Positions 46,671 to 64,000 of a stretch of DNA of 64,000 nt are shown piece after piece. Source of the DNA: Cercis canadensis (lineage: Eukaryota; Streptophyta; Magnoliopsida; Fabales; Fabaceae); NCBI GenBank assembly GCA_003255065.1, contig QAOA01006662.1, positions 132,559 through 196,558 of the forward strand. The letters run 5' to 3'. The position numbers were made by a program, and so were the translations under genes. Within the stretch, counting starts at the first letter, position 1. Every line of letters starts with the position of its first letter. The notes beneath the pieces were generated by a model. That model saw only the letters and a list, made by a program, of their open reading frames with translations. It ran no database searches and had not been told where the DNA came from.

Positions 46671-46803
46671 TTTTTTTTTTTTGCCAGTAGGTAGGTAAAT
46701 AGTAATTGTATTTGAAAGAGAATTCAAATCAAGAAAAGGGATGAGGAGATCGACATTATGACTAGGAGCACCATCCACTGAGCTAGAGCTCTTCATCGTC
46801 TTC
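46671..46803 (-). mobile_element. SINE with 9-bp TSD next to right TIR of long-TIR element
   Basis: On the minus strand the A box tagctcagtgg (46785-46775) and B box gatttgaattc (46730-46720) are well spaced, and a poly-A tail lies at 46684-46671. Flanks are ttattcctt (46662-46670) and ttattcttt (46804-46812), 8 of 9 equal. This is a tRNA-derived SINE. Confidence 0.82.
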
Positions 46804-46812
46804 TTATTCTTT

Positions 46813-47032
46813 ATTTGTACTTCATGTTCATTATGCAACCATCCATTCATACATCAAAACAACTTGTAAAATCCTTTCTTGGATACTTGCAATTAAATGT
46901 ACAAATGAAAATACAAAGGGGATGGTCTTCTTCATTCCAAGGATTATGAAACAAAAGAGGAAGCACCTGAGTTAGTGTGGAAGAGGAAAGTGGAGAATGA
47001 AAAGAGTGACAAACATGAACAAGATTGATTAT
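46813..47032. other. Spacer between SINE and gypsy LTR
   Basis: 220 bp, nothing recognised. Confidence 0.5.
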
Positions 47033-47364
47033 GATGCGTTCTCGTCACTCAAAGGATCGGAACGGAGTGTCTGGATTCCAAATAGTGGGATGACCTTGGT
47101 GGTCTCAACAGGGTGAACCCTTAACAAGGAAGGATCCTTGGTAAGTTCAAGTTCGGTTCTTTGCCCAAGAACAACAGGGAAGCTCTCAATCTAGAGAAAC
47201 TCAACAATTCAGAAACTGAATAATATTAATCTCAAAACTATTTTTCCAAAGACATAAACGAATCCCTTATATAAGAATTCGGCTAGGAGGCTAAACCTAA
47301 TTGAAGCTAAGAATGATAACAAACCCTAAATCTAATATACGTCTGGCCCACAAGCTTAAAGGCC
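47033..47364 (-). repeat. 3' LTR of minus-strand gypsy element (matching part)
   Basis: 332 bp closely matching 52522-52854. The LTR may extend rightwards beyond 47364 into sequence rich in ggcccaa boxes, but its partner there is missing. Confidence 0.85.
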
Positions 47365-47538
47365 CAAACTAAAGACTTAACTAAACTAATTAAATAAGAC
47401 ATAGTTTTTAGCCCAAGGCCCAAATTAAAACATTAACAAATTTGGCCTAAAACGAATAACAAGATAAGGCCCATGATGCATTTCTAGACTATGCAAATTG
47501 GGCTCATTAATTCCTGAGTTAATGCCCAAACTTGATCT

Positions 47539-50500
47539 TCAAGTTTCCTCCAAAACAAGCTCCAAACTTAGGCTCCAAGCTGATCCATGCGCACCTTTTA
47601 CAAGAGACAGATAAGTGATCCATCTCAACTCTGAACTTGGCCCAGCTACTCTCTCTTTGGTCTGCACCTTTTGGACTAAGTTCAACAGCGCCTCTTTCAT
47701 ACGCTTAGCCCTGCTTCTAGTCATTGGGCCCCCAACTCCATGCAAGGGATCATGAACACGCCTAGGATTAAGGCATGTAGCAAGCTGATTCACATTATTC
47801 CCTCACTCCTCGAAAGGATTCGTCCTCGAATCTAAATCATCACCTACATCAAACAAAGTTAAGTCAGCAACATTAAAAGTAGCACTAACATTGCTGTACT
47901 CACTAAGAAGATTAATTTTGTAGGCATTATCATTAATCCGCTTAAGGACTTCAAACGGCCCATCTCCTCGAGGGTGCAACTTTGATTTCCTTTGAGTAGG
48001 AAACCATCCATTCCTAAAGTGTACCCAAACCCAATCACCTAGTTCGAATACAATCCTAGTTTGGCCCTTGTTGGCTTGCCTAGCATACTGCACATTCTTC
48101 TTTTTAATATTAGCCTGAACCTTGGAATGCAAGTCTCTAACAAAATCTTTCTTTTGCTTACCATCAAGATTAGCAAACTCATTATTAGGCAAAGGTAAAA
48201 TATCCAAGGACTTTTTAATGCCAAAGTGCCCCATTAGGCCACTACCATGCGTCTCTCTAACAAGCAAATCACGTATAGAACATGCAGACACACATAATTT
48301 ATCTTTCTTAAACCAGTACCTATCATGCCTATAATAATCACCATTAGCATACTAAGCACAAGCCATCCATAATTGACCGAAATTAGAATCAGACTCATAC
48401 AAGCCCCTTATAAGCTCAAAACCTAATAACTTAGCATGCAAAAAAGTAATTAAGGTATACCTTCTAGACAAGGCATCAACAACAACATTCTCTTTCCAGC
48501 ATTATATTTGATAACATAGGGGAACGTCTCAATGAACTCTAACCATTTGGTATGTCTTTTATTTAACTTACCTTGGGATTTCAGATACTTCGAGCTCTTA
48601 TGATCCGAATGAATGATGAATTCTCGATGCCATAGATAGTGTTGCCACGTTTGGAGAGTCCTTACTAGAGCATAAAGCTCTTTGTCATAAGTGGGATAGT
48701 TCAATGTTCCCCCATTAAGCTTCTCACTGAAATATGCAATAGGCTTGGAATCCTACATCAAAACTGCCCCTATTCCAATACCTAAAGCATCACATTCAAT
48801 CTCAAAAGCTCTGTCAAAGTTAGGCAAACATAAAATAGGAGCACTAGTTAAAGTTTCCTTTAAAATGGCAAACGCCCTCTCTTGTTCCTCTCCCTACTTA
48901 AAGCTCACATTTTTCTTAACTAGTTCATTTAGGGGTGCGACTATGGTGTTGAAATTCTTTACAAACCGCCTATAGAAACTAGCTAAGCCATTGAAAGATC
49001 TTACCTCAGTCGCATTCTTAGGTGTAGGCTAATTTCGGATTGCCTTAATCTTCTCCTCATCCATGCTAATACCCTTAGAACTTACAACAAACCCAAGAAA
49101 TATAACAGAATCTGAACAAAATGCACACTTCTTGAAATTAGCATACAATTTATAGTCTCTCAAAGCAATAAAGACAACATGCAAATGTGGCACATGATCA
49201 TCTAGGGTTTTGCTATAAACTAGGATATCATCAAAATAAACCACTATAAATTTTCCAATAAAGGCACGCAAAACATGGTTCATTAGTCTCATGAAAGTGC
49301 TAGGTGCATGAGTTAAACCTAAATGCATTACTAACCACTCATATAAACCATATTTTGTTTTAAAGGCAATTTTTCACTCATCTCCTTCTTTCATGCGAAT
49401 TTGGTAGTATTCATTCTTTAAATTTATCTTAGAAAAGACACCCGAACCATACAACTCATCAAACATGTCATCTAATTTAGGGATAGGATGTCTATACTTA
49501 ACCTTAATTTGGTTGATGGCTCGGCAATCCACACACGTGTGTCATGTCCCATCTTTCTTTGGCACCAAGATAACCAGAACCGAACATGGGCTTAGACTTT
49601 CCTTCACGAATCCCTTTCGCACTAGCTCATCCACTTGTCTTTGTATTTCCTTTGTCTCTTTAAGATTAGCTCGGTATGCTAGTTTATTAGGGATAACCGA
49701 TCTAGGAACAAAGTCAATCTGGTGCTCTATGCCCCTTAAGGGAGGCAAACCATGTGGTACCTCTTCAAGGAAAATATCAGCAAATTCTTGCATCAAAGAA
49801 ACAACCACACTAGGCAATGAAGGGTTAAGAGAGTTAGTAAAATAAATATCTTTGTACATAAGTACAAGAAGGTTTGGCCTAGACAGTAAAATACTATTCA
49901 CCTCACTCTTTTGTGCAAAAGCACTCACTTTCTGTTTTATCTTACTCTCGATCTTACCCTTTTCTCTTTCTCTCTCAGTTTCTTTTCTCTCGGCCTCTCT
50001 CTTTCTCTCGGCCATTTTTTCTTTCATTTCTTTCTCTTCTCTCTCTTTACATTCTTTTGTAATTTTTGCTTGATCCGCATATGCAATAGTGGGTTTTAAG
50101 GGTTTCAACAAAGTGGCATTGTTATTCTTGTAAATGGTGTAAGTGTTGTTGTATCCATCATACTTCACTTGCCTATCAAACTGTCATGGTCGCCCTAACA
50201 AGATGTGACAAGCATGCATGGGCACCACATCACACAGCACTTCATCCTTAAAAGTGCTAAAAGCAAATGCAATCCAAACCTGCTTGTTTACCCATAGATC
50301 TCCTCTATCATTCAACCAACTTAGCCTATAAGGCGTAGGGTGTGGAATAGTAGGTAAACCCAACTTCTCTACTGCCAAGGTACTAGCAACATTAGTACAA
50401 GATTCACTGTCAATAATAACGCTACATACCTTGTCTCCCACCAAGCATTGATTTTGAAATATATGCTCTCAGTGCTCTTCAATGTCATCTTCCCTCGGTT

Positions 50501-51740
50501 GCATGTTGAGCACATGCCTAGACACCATCAAATATTAATCCGGAAGAAAGTCATCAGTACCTTCCACGTCACTAGCATCTTCTAAGGGTGGCATGTCTTC
50601 ACAACCGGGTGTAACAATAGGTTCTTCCTCACTATCATACTCTCCAGTAACAAGTAGAACAACTTTCCTTCTATTTGGAAATTCAGAAGATATATGCCCT
50701 CGCCCTTGACACCTGTAGTACTTGATGTCACGTGACTTAGAAGAAGAGTTATATTCGATTTTACCTTGAGGAATAGGAGTAGAACCCGTAGGCCTTGGTC
50801 TTGCATCTTCCCTCGACTTTGGAGCTATTTTAGGAGTATCCTTCCAATTCGGTTTCCAGTTTGAAGTTTTGGAAGCCAAACTGAATCTAGAAGCTGCTCT
50901 AGCCTTCAACTACCTCTCTACATGCTCGAGTTTATGCACCAAGTCCTTCATCTTTACATAGTGACTCATTTCCACCACTTCAGCAATCTCTCGCCTCAAG
51001 CCACTAATAAACCATGTCATGGTTGCTTCACAGCTCTCATCAACATTAGCCCTCATCATGGCTATCTCCATCTCACTGTTGTACTCAGCCACACTCATAG
51101 ATCCCTGTTTCAAATCTTGTAGTTTCTTGAAAAAATCTCTATAGTGATGCCTAGATACAAACCATTTCCTCATCACGGCCCTCATATCAGCCCATAACCG
51201 AATAGGTCTCTCACCATCTCTACGTCGGTTAATCACTAGCTGGTCCCACCAAATACTAGCATAGTCAATGAATTCAACAACCACCAGCTTTACTTTCTTC
51301 TCTTCAAAGTAATCATGACATTCAAAAACATGTTTCACCTTCCTCTCCCATTTGAGGTAAAGTTCAAGATCACTTTTACCCTAAAATGTATGAATTCTTA
51401 TCTTTATGCTCCCCAAGTTATTATCACAACTAGGGGCTGCCCTCCTCTCTCTTCTGATTTTGGTTTCACTCTCAGAATAGTCTTTGTCCTCCTCCTCAGA
51501 ATACCGAAGGGGTCTAGATGTTTGAGGTTTCGACCTAGGTGAAACTAAGATTTCTAACCTCTCTAATCTATCCTCGGTTCCCATTCTCAATACTGCAATT
51601 TGGTCCTGAATTGCTTTCATATATGCATCCATATGACCTTTGGCGAATGGTTCTTCCTTATCCATCTTGCACACACTCACCTCACGTGTTTCACTCGTGT
51701 TTACGCTCAATTGGCTCTTTCTTGATAATGTTCTCACCAC
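47539..51740 (-). pseudogene. Gypsy gag-pol relic with integrase core deleted
   Basis: Gag 51740-50535 (YLKWERKVKHVFECHDYFEEKK, then RHHYRDFFKKLQDLKQG) ends in a damaged CCHC knuckle in which the first and last Cys are replaced (YYRCQGRGHISSEF). Protease 50444-50184 has IIDSESCTNVAS where DSG is expected, and CHILLGRPW. Reverse transcriptase 50168-49029 shows HGLPPLRGIEHQIDF, LTHAPSTFMRLMNHVLR and the site VVYFDDILVYSK. RNase H is at 48704-48450 ([12 protein letters not shown]). Integrase 48291-47803 goes from the HHCC part (GLMGHFGIKKSLDI) directly to the C-terminal part (KKDFVRDLHSKVQANI, GDWVWVHFRNG), so the DDE core is gone. A last frame 47793-47539 has GGPMTRSRAKRMKEAL. Confidence 0.88.
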
Positions 51741-52521
51741 TCTTGCCTTTTTCCATTCAAATGCCCTTAGAAGCCCTTAAATAAGAACCTACCAAGAACT
51801 TATTAAGGAGAAAATGTGATAGAACAAAAAAGACAAGAAAGCCAAACAAGACTCCAAGAAAAAAAATATACAATGAAATTATGAACAAAGGTGTTGGTTG
51901 GGCAAGAAAAGAACAAAGAAAATCCAGAAAATAGTAAAGAAGCGAAAGGAAATCAGCAAATTACAAAAATAGCCCGAAACAGAATTTTTGAAGGATTTTG
52001 GGTCCGAAAATGGCCTCAACTAGGTAAACCCAAATTGCCACGTCGTAGGGATCTGAACGAGCTTTGAAACGCCAGGTCACAGGTCCCGTAACTCCAACCG
52101 AACTGAAAGTTATGCCCTTTTCAAGTAAACAATCCAAATAGTCCTCTCTCTTTTTTATTCTTTTTTTTTTTTTTTTATTTTAAAAAGTANTTAGTTTAAA
52201 AAGTACTAGGACTCTACTTAACAATTAAGGTTTGCTATTGCAACCCAAACAGCCGCCTCTAAGAAATTTAACCTAGGACTCTTAAACACAAAACAATGAA
52301 CAACCCAACAATGATGGAAATGCCAGAAAAATTAAAGGACACAACGAAGAAAACACTGAGAATAAAATTGACATGAAAATAAAACAACAACTGACTCAAC
52401 AGAAAGGAGATAGAAGATGATTGACTCAAACAAAATAAGATAGATAAAATAAAAATAGAAAGGGAAGGGGGTTTTAGGAGTACCAATTGAAACTCCAAGG
52501 AGCCAAAGCTCTGATACCAAA

Positions 52522-52854
52522 TGATGTGTTCTCATCACTTGAAGGATCGGAACGGAGTGTCTGGATACCAAACAATGGGATGACCTTGGTGGTCTCAACA
52601 AGATGAACCCTTAACAAGGAGAGATCTTTGGTAAATTCAAGTTCGGTTCTTTGCCCAAGAATAACAGGGAAGCTTTCAATCCAAAAAAACTCAACAATTC
52701 AAAAACTGAATAATATTAATCTCAAAATTATTTTTCCAAAAACATAAATAAATCCCTTATATAAGAATTCGGCTAGGAGGCTAAACCTAATTGAAGCTAA
52801 GAATGATAACAAACCCTAAATCTGATATACGTCTGGCCCACAAGCTTAAAGGCC
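52522..52854 (-). repeat. 5' LTR of minus-strand gypsy element, truncated
   Basis: Matches 47033-47364 and then breaks into unrelated sequence at tataaaatgag. Confidence 0.85.
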
Positions 52855-53407
52855 TATAAAATGAGTGAATATACTATTAATTAGAAATTACTTATGCTAG
52901 GTACAAGCTATTTTAATTTAAACTACCACACATCTAGAACTACCCTTAAACTTTCTTGATTTCACGTAAGCTTTTATTTATTTATTTTTATTTATTTTTT
53001 CATTTTTTCAGTATAGCTGTGATCTTATGAACAATTGGCACTAGCCTATAAATATACGTTCTACAGTGCGCTTAGCGTACTTCCACCCCTACAGTCTTTG
53101 CTGGCTGGAGCAAATTCTGCATTGGCTTAAGATTTTGACCCAAAAAAAAAATTGTTTTAACAAGAGCAATAAAATAGATGTTACTCTACTTGAATAATAA
53201 GATTATACAGTTAACTGTAATTACAATTACAAAATCCATATAAACTGGAACAAAATAACCAGACAGAAAAGGCTAAACTGTCTCCCACACAACTTACGCT
53301 CAATACATTTAATATAAATATTGAACCTTCAAAGAAAAAACAAGGGGGTGATTAAAAAAATAAAAGAGAGAGATAGAAAAGAATATCGATGGTGCCTATA
53401 ATGCCCA
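52855..53407. other. Flank between gypsy element and CDPK 3' end
   Basis: No gene seen. The last 100-200 bp next to 53408 are probably CDPK 3' UTR. Confidence 0.45.
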
Positions 53408-61665
<8,258 letters not shown>

Positions 61666-62653
61666 ATATCTCCACTCTCAATATCTTATTAATACCTCCC
61701 TTACTTTAATCATTCGGATCTAAGCCTACTTCATCTGTTAACAAGAGACATAAGATCTGAATTTGATCTTTAAAACCTTAATATTGTGTATCAAATCAAA
61801 CCCCATATATCCCACAACAACTTTGGTATAGGCAACAAATCCAAAGATTAAACACCATCCAAAAAAACTGTACTTTGATGGTAAGAAGACGAAAAACACA
61901 AAAAGCAACAAAAGTTAAATTTTTATAAACTTATCTTTTAGATTAACAAATTTTAATTGGTATAAAGAGGCAAACATTTAAAAGGCGGAACACACTAAAA
62001 TGGTATCACAATGAGACTCTTTAACAGAGAGAGTAGACAAAGAGTGGAACTCAAAAGAAGTCAAAATCTGGGTTAATGGGTGATAAAAATCTGGGACAAG
62101 AAATGAACACCCAAGCAAGTCTTATGAACAAAATCCTAACTTTATCGAATCAGATCAAAAGAGAGAAAATCACGGGTCAAACCCAGAAAAAACAAAGGAC
62201 CAAAAGGAAGAAGCTCATCAAAATTGAAAGATTGGAAAGGAGATGAAGCTACCCAAGTAAGTAACAAGTTAAAAATGAGAATAAAAAAAGTATAGAATAA
62301 AAAGGAAGCACAAGAAAGTGGAGAAGGTCAGAGAGAAGAGGGCCGACCTTGTGTTTACCAAGTCTCTCACCTTTATGAATGCGGATAATTAAAGAAAAGA
62401 AGCAATGGTGGTTGGTTTGTTGTATTTGGAAGTTCTGGGACTTTGATTGTATCAACAATTTATTACAGTATTATATTAAGACATGTTTGTTTGTCTGGTA
62501 ACCAAGTAAACGCGTTTGGGGTGGGATACGCCAATCCCGAGCTTTGCGGTATGATTGTATGATTGAATAATTGGCCTTTGCTAGTACCAACCTGCTCGAG
62601 CAACAACTAGAGAAGTAATTGTCTCGTTATCTAACCAAAAAATATCAACCTCA
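61666..62653 (-). other. 5' UTR and promoter region of the CDPK
   Basis: Minus-strand upstream of the ATG. Pyrimidine-rich sequence between 62270 and 62340 (ctctctgaccttctcc) looks like transcribed leader, and a TATA-like cttaatataat lies near 62475. A donor-like aaag/gtgagag near 62370 leaves a leader intron possible. Transcription start cannot be set. Confidence 0.4.
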
Positions 62654-63175
62654 CCGGCGGGCCTTTTGACACAAATATTATATTTTGTAAAAGTATTTAC
62701 TTAACTATTACAATTATCAAACTATTTATACAAATATTACACTTTTTAAAAATTCAAATAAAAAAAAAGATTTTCAGACACGTGGGACCCACCGGACACG
62801 CCGTGAGGCCCACGGCGTGTCCCAATAAACCAAAATTCGTCTATTGTTTCAGAGTTGTGGGCCCCATGTCAGTGAAAAAGCAGTCCGTGTCAGTGGAAAA
62901 AACTGAGTGCTGGCATATTGAGAAGGAAATTGAGTATATAAGGAAACAATTGACGAATTTTGGCTTATTGGGACACGCCGTGGGCCTTATGGCATGTCCA
63001 CGTGGGACACGCCGTGAGGCCTACGACGTGTCCGGTGGGTCCCACGTGTTCGAAAATCTTTTTTATTATTTTTGAATTTTTAAAAAGTGTAATATTTGTA
63101 TAAATAGTTTGAAAGTTGTAATATTTTGGTAAATACTTTTACACAATGTAATATTTGTGTCAAAAAGCCCACCGG
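62654..63175. mobile_element. Palindrome-rich MITE with about 180-bp TIRs upstream of CDPK
   Basis: The left end ccggcgggccttttgacac matches the inverted right end, and the match goes on through tttatacaaatattacac and acgtgggacccaccgg. Inside each arm a shorter palindrome built on gacacgccgtg ... cacggcgtgtc occurs (about 62795-62822 and 62970-63033). It lies roughly 1 kb upstream of the CDPK start codon. No TSD seen, superfamily open. Confidence 0.8.
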
Positions 63176-64000
63176 GCATACTTGGAAATTCGTTTATAAT
63201 TTTAACTCTAGTTCAGTAAAACATATTTTGAGTTGTAAAATTGGTCTACTCAATTTCTTTGATTGCAATTATAATTGTTATTTATTTATAGACAAAAAAA
63301 TAGACAAAAACATATTATTTTTCTTTCATTTTATGTACCTTATTTTATACCATAGTGGTTTGAATTTTAAAACTTCTTATAAATTATTTAAAGTCTATCA
63401 CTTAAGCACATTTAGTTTAATGCCTTTTTATGTAGTATTTTTCTAGCATGGAAGGAATAATTAAGGGAGGATCAATTACAATAAAGTACTATAGTGATAT
63501 TTATAGAAATATGACTTCAAATTTTAGAATAAATTAGATACAACTTGCTTTAACTTTGATCAATGAATGCAAAATCTCATCCGCTATTAAAAGAGTTAAA
63601 AAGACCATTAGGTATTTTTTGTTGTGCCAATAGACCCTTTTGTTAATGATCCATTCCAATAATTAATAAAACCTGTCATATGATATCTTAAGTAGATCTT
63701 AGCAACAATATTAGATTTGGTTTACAATTTTTTTTACATGAGATTTGATTTACTTTTAGTCTAAGTNCCCTTCACACTCAAGAAAATATCATCTTTTGGG
63801 TCATTGCGGCTACCATAAACCCAACCTTGCAGCATGGTGCGATGACTACAAGAAAACAATATTTTTCTCCCAAAACACTTTTCCATGCTAATTTCTCATG
63901 GAAATGAGTTATGTGGAGTTTTTCACTATAATTTCTCATGAAAAAATGGGTTGTGAGAAGAAACATGTGACCAAATGGCAGGACTATGGCAGGATGAAGG
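63176..64000. other. AT-rich intergenic DNA
   Basis: No gene seen. A single N is at 63767. Three aatttctcatg-type boxes lie at 63890-63945. Confidence 0.5.

Larger units (their letters stand above)
47033..52854 (-). mobile_element. Decayed Ty3/gypsy (chromovirus-like) retrotransposon
   Basis: Matching LTR parts lie at 47033-47364 and 52522-52854, both starting (plus strand) tgatg-gttctc. Next to the right one, gctctgatacca (52508-52519) is the inverse of an initiator-Met tRNA primer site, so the element reads on the minus strand with its 5' LTR at the right. Gag, protease, reverse transcriptase, RNase H and integrase pieces follow in that order. The right LTR stops matching at 52854 while the left one probably goes on beyond 47364, so the 5' LTR has lost its outer part, and no TSD can be given. 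A single N lies at 52190. Confidence 0.88.

Noticed and set aside
44338..46709. gtaattgta on both sides of the third long-TIR element as a 9-bp target duplication
   Set aside because: The right copy lies within the SINE (46671-46803), so it cannot be a target duplication of the older element.

Overview
The window is nuclear DNA of a flowering plant, almost certainly a eudicot. Evidence: AT-rich sequence, two plant genes with spliced introns (a CPK1-type calcium-dependent protein kinase and a mitochondrial uncoupling protein of the UCP3 type), and a dense load of plant transposons (Athila, chromovirus-like gypsy, Tat/Ogre-type LTRs, Ty1/copia, MULE, hAT, LINE, SINE, TRIM, MITE). The species cannot be fixed from the sequence. 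A woody perennial is only a guess.

Layout. 0.7-5.4 kb: decayed Mutator-like element (MULE) with long terminal inverted repeats, a broken transposase, and a convergent broken GRF zinc-finger gene. 5.4-9.85 kb: gene-poor DNA with repeats and a duplicated assembly join. 9.86-20.24 kb: a 10.4-kb Athila-type Ty3/gypsy element with matching 5-bp target-site duplications (TSDs). 21.2-26.4 kb: a LINE remnant whose RNase H domain is split by a hAT-type element (8-bp TSD), which itself holds a 2.6-kb solo LTR of Tat/Ogre type (5-bp TSD). 29.9-31.65 kb: an intact two-exon UCP3-like gene. 32-34 kb: SINEs and a MITE. 35.2-44.26 kb: a decayed copia element whose 3' LTR is split by a 5.9-kb MULE. 44.35-46.8 kb: a third long-TIR element containing a TRIM retrotransposon, with a SINE inserted next to its right end. 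47.0-52.85 kb: a decayed minus-strand gypsy element that has lost its integrase catalytic core. 53.4-61.7 kb: an intact seven-exon CDPK on the minus strand, with a LINE remnant, a MITE-like element and a solo-LTR-like element in its introns. 62.65-63.18 kb: a palindrome-rich MITE upstream of the CDPK.

Only the UCP3-like gene (305 aa) and the CDPK (574 aa) appear able to make full proteins. They are about 22 kb apart in opposite orientations, separated by transposons, with no sign of shared function. Everything else readable is transposon-derived, and most in-frame stops look like C-to-T or G-to-A changes, the usual decay pattern of methylated repeats.

Six single Ns are present. At 8880 and 17363 they lie between long near-identical direct copies, which looks like unmerged contig overlaps rather than biology.
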